Below, one piece after another: positions 1 to 7,373 of a stretch of 25,860 bases of DNA. Position numbers and translations under genes: made by a program. The stretch's first letter is position 1. Every line of letters starts with the position of its first letter. A model generated the notes under the pieces. It saw nothing but the letters and a program-made list of their open reading frames with translations, did not search any database and was not told where the DNA came from. Origin of the DNA: an uncultured Bacilli bacterium (GTDB taxonomy: Bacteria; Bacillota_I; Bacilli_A; RF39; UBA660); NCBI GenBank assembly GCA_934101425.1, contig CAKOQQ010000010.1, forward strand, positions 1 through 25,860, read 5' to 3'.

Positions 1-1692
1 GTAGAAAGTACAACAAAAGTATTAACAGCAAGTAATCATACACTATATGCACAATGGAAAGATGTAACACCTCCAACGTTATCTGTAACAGGAAGTAATC
101 CTGAATGGAGTAAATATGTACTTACAGTAAACACGCGTGATGATTCTGGAATAAAACAAATAAGATATTATTTAAATAACAAACTTGTATATGCAGGAAC
201 TAATACATCATATACAGGAAATGCAGATTATGAATATAATGCTTATAGAATAGAAAGTGAAGATAATGCAGGAAATGTAGCCGTTGAAGTTGGAAATATT
301 TATGTAGTACATTGTTTTGTAGCAGGAACAAAAGTATTAACTAAAAATGGACTAATGAATATTGAAGACATAAAAGCGGGTGACTATGTATATGCATTAA
401 ACTTAGATACAAATGAAAAAGAGTTAAGTCTTGTAACTAATACTATAGAAAGTGTTAACAATATTATTTATAAAATAACATTAGAAAATGGTGAAGTAAT
501 AAATTCAACAGAAAAACATAAATACTATGTACTTGATAAAGGTTGGGTTAGAGCAAATAGATTAAAAAGTGGAGATGTTTTATCATCTATGATAACTGGA
601 CCAGTTAGTATCAAATCTGTTGAAAGAATAAAATACGATGAACCAGTTAAAGTATATAGTTTAACTGTAGATGGAATTCATAATTACTTAATAACAGAAT
701 ATGAAGTATTAGTACATAATGCTCCATCGGCAGTTGTAGGCGGATCAAATAATGTATTGTTTACAACAAGTAATAAAGTAACATGGACTATTACAGATTT
801 AAGTAATAATAAAGAATATACTTGGAATTCAAAAGCAAATGAAACATTTACTATTACAAAGTACTATAGTGATAGATTTGCAGCCGGAGGGTTTGCATTT
901 AAATTTTATAATAATGAAACAGGATGTATAGGTTATGGAACTGCAATATTAAATGGTAATGATGCAAAACTTAATGTATCATGTTCAAATAATGAAATAT
1001 CAACAGTTTATGATACAAAAGCACCTAGTTTAACAGTATCAACATCTAATCCTGAGTGGTCCGATTATAAAATAAATGTAACAACTAGTGATGCATCAGG
1101 AATAAAAGAAATAAGATATTATATTGATGGAACGTTAGTATATAAAGGAACAAATAAATCATATTCAGGAACTACAAGTTCAGATTCAATTACATACAAA
1201 GTAGAAAGTGAAGATAATTACGGGAATGTATCAACAAAAACAGGAACTATATATGTAACACAATGTTTTGTAGCAGGTACAAAAGTATTAACAAAAGATG
1301 GACTTAAGAATATAGAAGATATTAAAGTAGGAGAATATGTATATACATTTGATCCAATTAAAAATATTAAAGAATTACAACCTGTAATAGCGACAAAGGA
1401 AACACGAAATAATAAAATATATGAAATAACATTAGAAAATAATGAAATAATAAAAGCTACAGAAAAACATCCATTCTATGTACTTGATAAAGGCTGGATA
1501 AGATCTTATAATTTAAAAGTAGGTGATGCATTAACATCACCAAAATATGGAATGCTAAAGGTTAAAAGTATAAAAATAAAAGAATATAAAGAAAGTATAA
1601 TCGTATATAACTTAGCAGTAAAAAATAATTATAATTATTTAGTAACTGAATATGAAGTTTTGGCTCATAATTTTGTTCCATCAATTTCATAA
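1..1692 (+). CDS. Surface protein with two Ig-like/Hint units, 5' end missing
   Basis: The frame is open from base 1, so the gene starts outside the window and the first ATG inside it (355) is internal. Residues here are counted from base 1. The first about 20 (ending TLYAQWK) look like the end of an InlB B-repeat. Then come an Ig-like domain (about 21-104), Hint domain 1 (C105 to N240), a linker of about 97 residues, a second Ig-like domain (about 338-421) and Hint domain 2 (C422 to N557), with a six-residue tail. Both Hint domains have the full catalytic set: N-terminal Cys in CFVAGTKVLT, a TEKH block and a C-terminal HN. The next residue is Ala or Phe, not Cys/Ser/Thr, so self-cleavage is likelier than splicing. 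By analogy with the prepilin at 13037, the missing N-terminus may be a prepilin segment; that is inference. No toxin domain follows. Confidence 0.85.
   Translation, partial: VESTTKVLTASNHTLYAQWKDVTPPTLSVTGSNPEWSKYVLTVNTRDDSGIKQIRYYLNNKLVYAGTNTSYTGNADYEYNAYRIESEDNAGNVAVEVGNIYVVHCFVAGTKVLTKNGLMNIEDIKAGDYVYALNLDTNEKELSLVTNTIESVNNIIYKITLENGEVINSTEKHKYYVLDKGWVRANRLKSGDVLSSMITGPVSIKSVERIKYDEPVKVYSLTVDGIHNYLITEYEVLVHNAPSAVVGGSNNVLFTTSNKVTWTITDLSNNKEYTWNSKANETFTITKYYSDRFAAGGFAFKFYNNETGCIGYGTAILNGNDAKLNVSCSNNEISTVYDTKAPSLTVSTSNPEWSDYKINVTTSDASGIKEIRYYIDGTLVYKGTNKSYSGTTSSDSITYKVESEDNYGNVSTKTGTIYVTQCFVAGTKVLTKDGLKNIEDIKVGEYVYTFDPIKNIKELQPVIATKETRNNKIYEITLENNEIIKATEKHPFYVLDKGWIRSYNLKVGDALTSPKYGMLKVKSIKIKEYKESIIVYNLAVKNNYNYLVTEYEVLAHNFVPSIS
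61..1671 (+). repeat. Two 660-nt direct copies of an Ig-like + Hint unit
   Basis: Bases 61-720 and 1012-1671 encode the same arrangement: 84 residues of Ig-like domain, then 136 residues of Hint. Both units are exactly 660 nt from the same Asp codon to the catalytic Asn. The Hint starts are nearly identical at nucleotide level, while the Ig parts have diverged (SNPEWSKY against SNPEWSDY, then different loops). About 291 nt of unrelated sequence lies between them. This is an internal duplication within one gene. Confidence 0.85.
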
Positions 1693-1714
1693 AAAAACGC
1701 GTAAGCGTTTTTTT
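1691..1714 (+). terminator. Intrinsic terminator after the Ig/Hint gene
   Basis: Ten-base arms (seven A then CGC, pairing with GCG then seven T) enclose a four-base GTAA loop. The T run forms both the 3' arm and the tail. It starts at the stop codon of the upstream gene. Confidence 0.8.
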
Positions 1715-1734
1715 GTGCTAAAAACACTTATATA

Positions 1735-1743
1735 TGCTATAAT
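1735..1743 (+). promoter_or_regulatory. Extended -10 promoter of rnhB
   Basis: TGCTATAAT is a perfect extended -10. There is no good -35 (TTGTGC at 1713 is 19 bases away). Fifteen bases separate the -10 from the rnhB ATG, so the leader would be only about 9 nt and would begin near the GGTGAT ribosome site. The same spacing recurs at pgeF and rnc. Confidence 0.55.
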
Positions 1744-1758
1744 AATTATGGTGATAGT

Positions 1759-2370
1759 ATGGATTTATTTATGTATGAAAATGAATTATATGCTAAAGGA
1801 ATAAATGTAATAGCAGGTGTAGATGAAGTAGGACGTGGACCACTTGTTGGACCTGTTGTAGCTTGTTGTTGCGTATTACCTAGAGATTTTAAATTAGATG
1901 GTCTTACTGATTCTAAAAAGTTAAGCGAGAAAAAAAGAGATGAATATTACAAATATTTAGTAGAACATACTATTTATGGTATTGGTGTAGTTGATGCAGA
2001 AACAATTGATAAAGTAAATATTTATGAAGCTACTAAATTAGCTATGAAGAAAGCCATTAGATTAGCTAATCAAAAAATAAAAATAGAACATGTTCTTATA
2101 GATGCTATGCCTCTAGATATAGATATACCTACAACTTCTATTATAAAAGGAGATTCTAAAAGTATAAGTATAGCAGCTGCATCTGTAATAGCAAAAGTAA
2201 CAAGAGATAGAATGATGTATGAATTAGATAGTAAATATCCTATGTATGGATTTAAATCTCATAAAGGATATCCTACTAAAAAGCATATAGAAGCCATTCA
2301 TAAATATGGAATTATAGATGGATATAGAAAAACATATGGACCAGTAAAGGATGTGATTAATAATGTTTAA
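1759..2370 (+). CDS. rnhB: Ribonuclease HII
   Basis: This enzyme cuts the RNA strand of RNA/DNA hybrids and removes single ribonucleotides from DNA. At 203 residues it has normal length for the family. The N-terminal signature GVDEVGRGPLVGP carries D22 and E23. D115 (in LIDAM) and D150 (in KVTRDR) complete the expected DEDD metal site, and the LTDSKKLS segment typical of RNase HII is present at 49-56. The ATG is preceded by GGTGAT. It heads a tightly overlapping trio with a 65-residue gene and an MBL-fold hydrolase. Confidence 0.96.
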   Translation: MDLFMYENELYAKGINVIAGVDEVGRGPLVGPVVACCCVLPRDFKLDGLTDSKKLSEKKRDEYYKYLVEHTIYGIGVVDAETIDKVNIYEATKLAMKKAIRLANQKIKIEHVLIDAMPLDIDIPTTSIIKGDSKSISIAAASVIAKVTRDRMMYELDSKYPMYGFKSHKGYPTKKHIEAIHKYGIIDGYRKTYGPVKDVINNV

Positions 2371-2560
2371 TAAAGTAAGTAAACCAAAATTAGTTAGTAC
2401 TTCAAGAGCTAATTTAAATAATACAAATTTAGGTAGAAAAAGTGTAGATGAAGTTAGAAATGAAATGAAGTCTTTAAAAAATAATAATCAAAATAAATTT
2501 GATACTAGTAAGGTAAATGCACTAAATAGTATGAAAAGGATGAATAAAAATGGATATTAA
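2363..2560 (+). CDS. Small basic protein of unknown function
   Basis: This 65-residue protein is rich in Lys, Asn and Ser, with no membrane segment or signal peptide and no family I recognise. It overlaps the end of rnhB by 8 nt and the start of the MBL hydrolase by 11 nt. That wedging supports translation as part of the operon. The composition suggests a largely disordered, positively charged protein. A function cannot be assigned. Confidence 0.6.
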   Translation: MFNKVSKPKLVSTSRANLNNTNLGRKSVDEVRNEMKSLKNNNQNKFDTSKVNALNSMKRMNKNGY

Positions 2561-3071
2561 AAGAATAATATTAAGTTATTTAGACGCTAATTGTTATATT
2601 GTTTCAATTGGTAAAAAATGTTTAATAGTAGATCCGGGTTGGGATAAAGATGTGATAATAAGAGAAGTTAAAGATAAAAAGGTACTTGGTATATTAGTAA
2701 CACATTATCACCCTGATCATGTAGGAGCTTTAGAAGACATAATAAAAGAATATAATGTTAATGTATATAACTATAAAAGTGAAGAAAAAGTTAAATTAGA
2801 TAAATTTTCTTTTGAAATAATTAAGACATATGGTCATACTGATGATTCTGTAACTTTTTATTTTCCTAAAGAAAAAATTATGTTTACAGGTGATTTCTTA
2901 TTTAAGGGAACAATTGGTAGAACTGATTTACCTACTGGTGATAACAATAAAATGTATGATAGTTTAAAGAAAATAAAAAAATATAGTGATGATATAACTA
3001 TATTTCCAGGACATGGAGAAGATAGTACTTTAGGTTATGAAAAAAAGAATAATATATTTTTAAATGAGTAA
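2550..3071 (+). CDS. MBL-fold hydrolase, glyoxalase II-like
   Basis: This is a 173-residue metallo-beta-lactamase-fold protein. The metal-binding THYHPDH motif is at 51-57 (H52, H54, D56, H57). The other ligands are H96 in YGHTDDS, D115 in FTGD and H155 in FPGHGE. It lacks the extra C-terminal domain of true glyoxalase II and resembles the short YqgX-type hydrolases common in Bacilli, whose substrates are mostly unproven thioesters or lactones. AAAGGA upstream serves as ribosome site. It is the last gene of the rnhB operon. Confidence 0.85.
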   Translation: MDIKRIILSYLDANCYIVSIGKKCLIVDPGWDKDVIIREVKDKKVLGILVTHYHPDHVGALEDIIKEYNVNVYNYKSEEKVKLDKFSFEIIKTYGHTDDSVTFYFPKEKIMFTGDFLFKGTIGRTDLPTGDNNKMYDSLKKIKKYSDDITIFPGHGEDSTLGYEKKNNIFLNE

Positions 3072-3090
3072 TATCATATTTTCACATAAT

Positions 3091-3120
3091 TTATACAAAA
3101 TAATCCGGTAATTTTATAAT
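3091..3120 (+). promoter_or_regulatory. Possible promoter of the two-component operon
   Basis: TTATAC and TATAAT are separated by 18 bases in the 112-nt gap before the response regulator. A GGAGGTGAT segment follows at about 3135 but no start codon suits it; the regulator has its own GAGGTGA at 3173. Confidence 0.4.
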
Positions 3121-3183
3121 ACAATTTAATTACTGGAGGTGATAAACTAACAAAAAATTATAAAAAGAGTTTGAGGTGAAATT

Positions 3184-3843
3184 ATGTATAAAATTGGATT
3201 AGTAGAAGATGAAAAAAATTTAAATAGTTTAGTAAAAAACTATTTAGAAAAAGAAGGATATGAAGTAATAACATTTTTTAATGGAGAAGACGTATTAAAC
3301 TATGAAGATTTATTAAAAGTACAATTATGGATTCTTGATATTATGCTTGGTGATGGTATAAATGGTTATGATATTATAAAATTTATAAGAGAAAAAAATA
3401 AGAATGTACCAGTTATATTTACATCTGCAAGAGATCAAGATATTGATAAAATAGTTGGTTTAGAATTAGGAAGTGATGATTATATAGCTAAACCATATTC
3501 TCCTAGAGAATTAGTACTTAGAATAAATAATATTGTAAAAAGGGTATATAATGATGAAAAAAATCAAGTAATATATGATGATTACTTAATAGATATAGAT
3601 AAAAGAACCGTAAATTTAAATGAAAAAGAAATAATGCTTACAACTTTAGAATTTGACTTATTGTTATTATTTTTAGAAAACAAAAACAAATCTTTTTCTA
3701 GAGAAGAAATATTAGAAAAAGTATGGGGAAGCGACTATTTTGGTAGTGATAGAGTTGTAGATGACTTAGTAAGAAGAATAAGACATAAAATGCCTAATTT
3801 AAAGATTAATACTTTATATGGATTTGGATATAGATTACTTTGA
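3184..3843 (+). CDS. OmpR-family response regulator
   Basis: This is a 219-residue DNA-binding response regulator. The receiver domain (1-about 115) has the acidic pair E8/D9, phosphoacceptor D52 in LDIM, T80/S81 and K103 in AKPYSP. A winged-helix OmpR/PhoB output domain fills about 125-219 and ends in YGFGYRLL. It overlaps the downstream kinase gene by four bases (TTGA), so the two form a cognate pair. The stimulus and target genes cannot be told from the sequence. Confidence 0.95.
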   Translation: MYKIGLVEDEKNLNSLVKNYLEKEGYEVITFFNGEDVLNYEDLLKVQLWILDIMLGDGINGYDIIKFIREKNKNVPVIFTSARDQDIDKIVGLELGSDDYIAKPYSPRELVLRINNIVKRVYNDEKNQVIYDDYLIDIDKRTVNLNEKEIMLTTLEFDLLLLFLENKNKSFSREEILEKVWGSDYFGSDRVVDDLVRRIRHKMPNLKINTLYGFGYRLL

Positions 3844-5105
3844 AAAAGTTTAGTTTATCCAAACAACTAATTACTATTACTATAGTAGTATTCGGATTTC
3901 TATTTATCATATTAGGATTTTATATACCTAATCTTTTATCCCCAGTATATGAAAATAATTTATACTATATACTAGAAAAACCACTAACTTCCATTAGAAG
4001 TGTAGAAGAAATAACTACTGGTACTGATATTGCATTTATAGTAGACAGTGATCAAGTAATTATGTCTACTGAAAATTTAAGTAAAATTATTTCCTTGAAT
4101 GCAAGTGAAATAGTTAAAAGAGCAACTAAAGATAGAGGAAAATTTACTTATAATAAAAAGACATATTACTATGTTAAAGTAACAAACAAATATAGTACTA
4201 AAATATCAATAACAGATAATAGTTATATTGAATCACTTAAAAAGAATATAAGCAAAACTATACTTCCAATCCTTATACTAACCTTTATTATTGTAATTTC
4301 TGTGTTTATTATTTGGATAAGAAAAATAATAAACAATATAGATTTTTTAAATACTAAGATTAGAAATATAGATAATGATAATTTTAATTTAAACTATAAA
4401 TCTAAAGTCAATGATGAATTAAAATTACTATCTGATTCTATATCTGAAGTTAAATTAGCACTTAAAGAACAAAATGAATATAAAAATCAAATGTATCAAA
4501 GTATATCCCACGATTTAAAAACACCTATTGCAGTTATTAAATCCTATATAGAAGGAGTTGAAGATGAAATAATTCCTACCGAAGAAGGACTTCGTGTTAT
4601 AGGAGAAGAAATATTAAAATTAGATAAAAAAGTTAAATCCTTATTATATTTAAATAAATTAAATTATTTAGAAGAAACAAAAACATATACAACTGAACAA
4701 ATAGACATAGAACCAATCCTAAACGAAAGTATAAAAAACTTAAAATTACAAAACAAAAATATAAAATTCGAATTAGAAGTAATAGGCGATAATAAGTTCT
4801 TTGGTACTATTGATATATGGACATCTATAATAGATAATATATTAACAAATTTTATTAGATATGCAGAAACTGTTATTACAATTAAAGTTAAGAATAATAA
4901 AATAACAATGTATAATGATGGAGAAAATATAGATCTTAATTTACTTAAAGACATTTTCTCACCATATAAAAAAGGATTAAGAGGTGAATTTGGATTAGGA
5001 CTTTCAATTGTAAAGAAATCAGTTCAACTTTTAGGTTATGATATTACTATTAGAAATGAAAAGAAAGGTGTTAGTTTTATAATAAAACCACTATCAAAAA
5101 AATAG
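3840..5105 (+). CDS. Membrane sensor histidine kinase
   Basis: This 421-residue kinase begins at a TTG that overlaps the regulator's TGA stop. No good ribosome site is visible, so translational coupling is likely. Membrane segments at about 12-32 and 141-160 flank an extracytoplasmic domain of about 105 residues with no family I recognise. A HAMP-like linker follows, then HisKA with H224 in SISHDLKTP. The ATPase domain has an N box near N333/N336, a G1 box (NDGENI, 359-364) and a G2 box (GLGLS, 385-389). It probably phosphorylates the adjacent regulator. The stop codon lies inside the terminator loop. Confidence 0.95.
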   Translation: MKKFSLSKQLITITIVVFGFLFIILGFYIPNLLSPVYENNLYYILEKPLTSIRSVEEITTGTDIAFIVDSDQVIMSTENLSKIISLNASEIVKRATKDRGKFTYNKKTYYYVKVTNKYSTKISITDNSYIESLKKNISKTILPILILTFIIVISVFIIWIRKIINNIDFLNTKIRNIDNDNFNLNYKSKVNDELKLLSDSISEVKLALKEQNEYKNQMYQSISHDLKTPIAVIKSYIEGVEDEIIPTEEGLRVIGEEILKLDKKVKSLLYLNKLNYLEETKTYTTEQIDIEPILNESIKNLKLQNKNIKFELEVIGDNKFFGTIDIWTSIIDNILTNFIRYAETVITIKVKNNKITMYNDGENIDLNLLKDIFSPYKKGLRGEFGLGLSIVKKSVQLLGYDITIRNEKKGVSFIIKPLSKK

Positions 5106-5115
5106 TGGTTTTAAT
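5084..5115 (+). terminator. Intrinsic terminator overlapping the kinase stop codon
   Basis: The arms AAAACCACTAT (5084-5094) and ATAGTGGTTTT (5102-5112) are perfectly complementary, 11 bp, with a T-rich tail. Confidence 0.85.
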
Positions 5116-5123
5116 TTACACAT

Positions 5124-5145
5124 TTTTTACATTATAATGTAAAAA
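5124..5145 (+). promoter_or_regulatory. Perfect 22-bp palindrome upstream of sepF
   Basis: The palindrome is centred between 5134 and 5135. Its core is TACATTATAATGTA, flanked by T4 and A4. It lies just after the kinase terminator and about 65 bases before the sepF -35. It could be an operator or an extra terminator-like hairpin. No regulator is assigned. Confidence 0.45.
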
Positions 5146-5208
5146 GTATGTAAAAAAATATATAAAAGATGATAAAATAAAATAGTAGCAGAAAATAGAT
5201 AATTAATC

Positions 5209-5237
5209 TTTTCAAAAAAAATATTTTATGATACAAT
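5209..5237 (+). promoter_or_regulatory. Promoter of sepF
   Basis: A -35-like TTTTCA and a -10 TACAAT are separated by 17 bases, with an extended -10 TG. The ribosome site AAAGGAG stands before the sepF ATG. Confidence 0.5.
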
Positions 5238-5273
5238 GTCTATGTAGAGTAACGAGAAATAAAGGAGATAATT

Positions 5274-5687
5274 ATGGGATTAGTAAAAAAAGTAAAAGAT
5301 TGGTTTCAACAAGATTCTGAATCAGAAACTATTGAACCAGTTGCTGAAGAATATTATAGTTTAAGTCAAGAACAATTAATTGATAATGGTGGAAGTAAAA
5401 TGGTATTACTTGAACCTAGAGCAATGTCAGAATCTCAACAAATTGCTGATCACTTAAAAAATAGAGATACAGTAGTTGTTAATTTAAAAAGAGTTACTAA
5501 AGATCAAGCAAAAAGAATAATCGACTTTTTAAGTGGAACTATTTATGCTATAAGTGGTGACATGCAAAAAATAGGTGGAGGAATATTTTTATTTACTCCT
5601 AATAATGTTAGTGTAGAAGGAAAAATCACTAGCGATAAAGATGGTAAAGACATACATGACAACGATGATATAAATATTGAATGGTAA
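5274..5687 (+). CDS. sepF: Cell division protein SepF
   Basis: SepF bundles FtsZ filaments and helps anchor them to the membrane at the septum. This 137-residue protein has an N-terminal amphipathic start (MGLVKKVKDWF), an acidic linker, and the conserved SepF domain at about 45-123. That domain includes VLLEPRAMSES, the VVVNLKRV strand and a glycine-rich turn (KIGGGIFLFTP). In other Bacilli sepF is followed by yggT, ylmH, divIVA and ileS. Here yggT and ylmH are absent and divIVA follows directly, under its own promoter. Confidence 0.95.
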   Translation: MGLVKKVKDWFQQDSESETIEPVAEEYYSLSQEQLIDNGGSKMVLLEPRAMSESQQIADHLKNRDTVVVNLKRVTKDQAKRIIDFLSGTIYAISGDMQKIGGGIFLFTPNNVSVEGKITSDKDGKDIHDNDDINIEW

Positions 5688-5694
5688 AAAGATA

Positions 5695-5734
5695 TTGATT
5701 AAATAGATATAGTGTGCTAGAATAAATAGCACAC
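5695..5734 (+). promoter_or_regulatory. divIVA promoter with an inverted repeat over the -10
   Basis: TTGATT (5695-5700), a 17-base spacer and TAGAAT (5718-5723) with an extended TG make a strong promoter. GTGTGCTA (5712-5719) and TAGCACAC (5727-5734) form a perfect 8-bp inverted repeat around the -10. The start point would be near 5730, so most of the repeat is not transcribed and it may act as a DNA operator. Confidence 0.6.
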
Positions 5735-5748
5735 GAAGAGGTGACGAT

Positions 5749-6207
5749 ATGGAAAAATTCAACCGAGTACTTCGTGGTTATGATCCAGATGAAGTTAATA
5801 ACTTTTTAGATCATGTAATAGCTGAAGTAGAAAAAATGGTATCTGAAATTAAAGCTAAAGATGAAGAAATAGTATCTTTAAAAGCAGAACTTGTTAAACA
5901 AGATAGTTTAAAAAGTAAACTTGCAAACTATGAAAGATTAGAAGATACTATGAATAAAGCTATTTTTATGGCACAAAAGACTTCAGAACAAATGAAAGTG
6001 AATGCCCATAATGAGGCACAATTAATTATGGATGATGCTAAGAAGAATGCTAGTCGTATTGTCAATGAAGCTTTACTAAGAGCTGAAAAAACAGAAATGG
6101 AAGCAAATATGTTAAGAAGAAATATTAATGTATTTAAAAGAAGAATAAAAGCAATAATAGAAGAACAATTAGAATCAGTTGAAGAAATTGATAAAGTAGA
6201 ATTTTAA
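5749..6207 (+). CDS. divIVA: DivIVA-domain cell division/polarity protein
   Basis: DivIVA binds negatively curved membrane at poles and septa. This 152-residue protein keeps the N-terminal lipid-binding domain (FNRVLRGYDPDEVNNFLD at 3-20), followed by two coiled-coil stretches (about 21-75 and 80-135) that mediate oligomerisation. Its place between sepF and ileS matches the end of the division gene cluster in Bacilli. A GAGGTGA ribosome site precedes the ATG. No terminator separates it from the T-box leader, so the downstream operon may partly read through from divIVA. Confidence 0.9.
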   Translation: MEKFNRVLRGYDPDEVNNFLDHVIAEVEKMVSEIKAKDEEIVSLKAELVKQDSLKSKLANYERLEDTMNKAIFMAQKTSEQMKVNAHNEAQLIMDDAKKNASRIVNEALLRAEKTEMEANMLRRNINVFKRRIKAIIEEQLESVEEIDKVEF

Positions 6208-6212
6208 CATTT

Positions 6213-6399
6213 GAGAAGACGGTAAATAAATGATTTTTATAGAGAGTTAACATAAGGTGAAAGTTAATAAATAGTTTATTTATAGATCACTTCATTAAAA
6301 TCAAATGATGGTAACGCAATATAGTTATAGAGTGTATTTATAAATAAAATAAGGTGGTACCGCGGGTAAAACTCGTCCTTAATAGGATGAGTTTTTTTA
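6213..6399 (+). promoter_or_regulatory. T-box leader, probably isoleucine-specific
   Basis: The conserved T-box sequence AAGGTGGTACCGCGG lies at 6351-6365, before a terminator at 6368-6398. Stem I is recognisable: AATGA near 6229 pairs with TCATT near 6291, and the distal part carries GTTAAC/GTTAA around GGTGAAA. ATC at 6286-6288 is placed as the specifier codon, matching Ile. Uncharged tRNA-Ile should stabilise the antiterminator and allow transcription of the exchanger gene and ileS. The class assignment is firm. The exact specifier is read by eye. Confidence 0.93.
6368..6398 (+). terminator. T-box-controlled terminator
   Basis: AAACTCGTCCT pairs with AGGATGAGTTT (one G-U pair) around TAAT, followed by a T run. 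Its 5' arm begins just after the T-box sequence, as needed for mutual exclusion with the antiterminator. Confidence 0.88.
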
Positions 6400-6416
6400 T
6401 ATAAAAAGGAGGATTT

Positions 6417-7373
6417 ATGTTTTTAGCAATATTATTACTAATATTGGGGTTTGTAATTTTAATAGTAGGAGCAGATTATTTTGTTGATGGAGCAAGTAGT
6501 GTAGCACTTAACTTCAAAGTATCAAAAATGTTAATAGCTCTTACAATAGTAGCATTTGGAACTAGTGCACCAGAGTTTGCAGTTAGTATACAATCTATAT
6601 TTCAAGGAAGTGGAGATATATTACTTGGAAATGTAATAGGAAGTAATATATTAAATATACTTTTAATACTAGGATTATCTAGTGTTATTTATCCACTTAA
6701 AATAAAAAGCGCAACTATAAAAAAAGAAATGCCTATGTTACTTCTAATATCTACAATATTATTTGTTGTAACATTAGATACATTTTTCGATCCAAATACT
6801 GTAAATATGATTACTAGATCAGATGGAATAATAATTACAATTTATTTTACAGTATTCATATACTACTTAATATCTATTATGAGAAATAAGAAAGAAGATA
6901 AGGAAGAAGCTAAATACAAGCTAGGTAAATCTATTATAATTACATTATTTGGTTTAGCAGCAATTGTATTTGGTAGTAATTTAGTAGTAAATAATAGTGT
7001 TCTAGTAGCACAAAAATTAGGAGTGAGTGAAAGACTTATATCACTTACAATAGTAGCTTTTGGTACATCATTACCAGAACTTGTAACAAGTGTAGTTGCA
7101 TGTATTAAAAAAGAAAATGATATTGCGATTGGCAATATTGTAGGAAGTAATATATTTAATATATGTATAGTATTAGGTTTACCAATAGCTATATTTGGTG
7201 GTATTACACCATCAGGATTCTCAACTATTGATGTTGCTATGTTATTATTAAGTGCTGTAATATTATATATATTCGCATATTCAAAACAAATAATTAGTAG
7301 AAAAGAAGGCATAATTATGCTTCTATTATTCGTAGTATATTATGCATATGTAATTGAGGGAGGTTTAGTATGA
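6417..7373 (+). CDS. Na+/Ca2+ exchanger-family (CaCA) membrane protein
   Basis: This is a 318-residue integral membrane cation antiporter of the YrbG type. It has about ten hydrophobic helices and the two inverted alpha-repeats that form the ion site. Repeat 1 has GTSAPE (48-53) and GNVIGSN (71-77); repeat 2 has GTSLPE (216-221) and GNIVGSN (239-245). The acidic residues of both repeats are intact, so it should be active. The transported ions are not proven by sequence. It sits between the T-box and ileS and overlaps ileS by ATGA. An AAAAGGAGG ribosome site precedes the ATG. Confidence 0.93.
   Translation: MFLAILLLILGFVILIVGADYFVDGASSVALNFKVSKMLIALTIVAFGTSAPEFAVSIQSIFQGSGDILLGNVIGSNILNILLILGLSSVIYPLKIKSATIKKEMPMLLLISTILFVVTLDTFFDPNTVNMITRSDGIIITIYFTVFIYYLISIMRNKKEDKEEAKYKLGKSIIITLFGLAAIVFGSNLVVNNSVLVAQKLGVSERLISLTIVAFGTSLPELVTSVVACIKKENDIAIGNIVGSNIFNICIVLGLPIAIFGGITPSGFSTIDVAMLLLSAVILYIFAYSKQIISRKEGIIMLLLFVVYYAYVIEGGLV

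Noticed and set aside
313..720. Classical intein
   Set aside because: There is no Cys/Ser/Thr after the final Asn, no homing endonuclease, and the host is not a conserved enzyme. A Hint or bacterial intein-like domain fits better.
355..1692. Start of the left-edge gene at the ATG at 355
   Set aside because: The same frame is open back to base 1 and encodes an Ig-like domain, and the Hint Cys lies upstream at 313. The ATG is internal.
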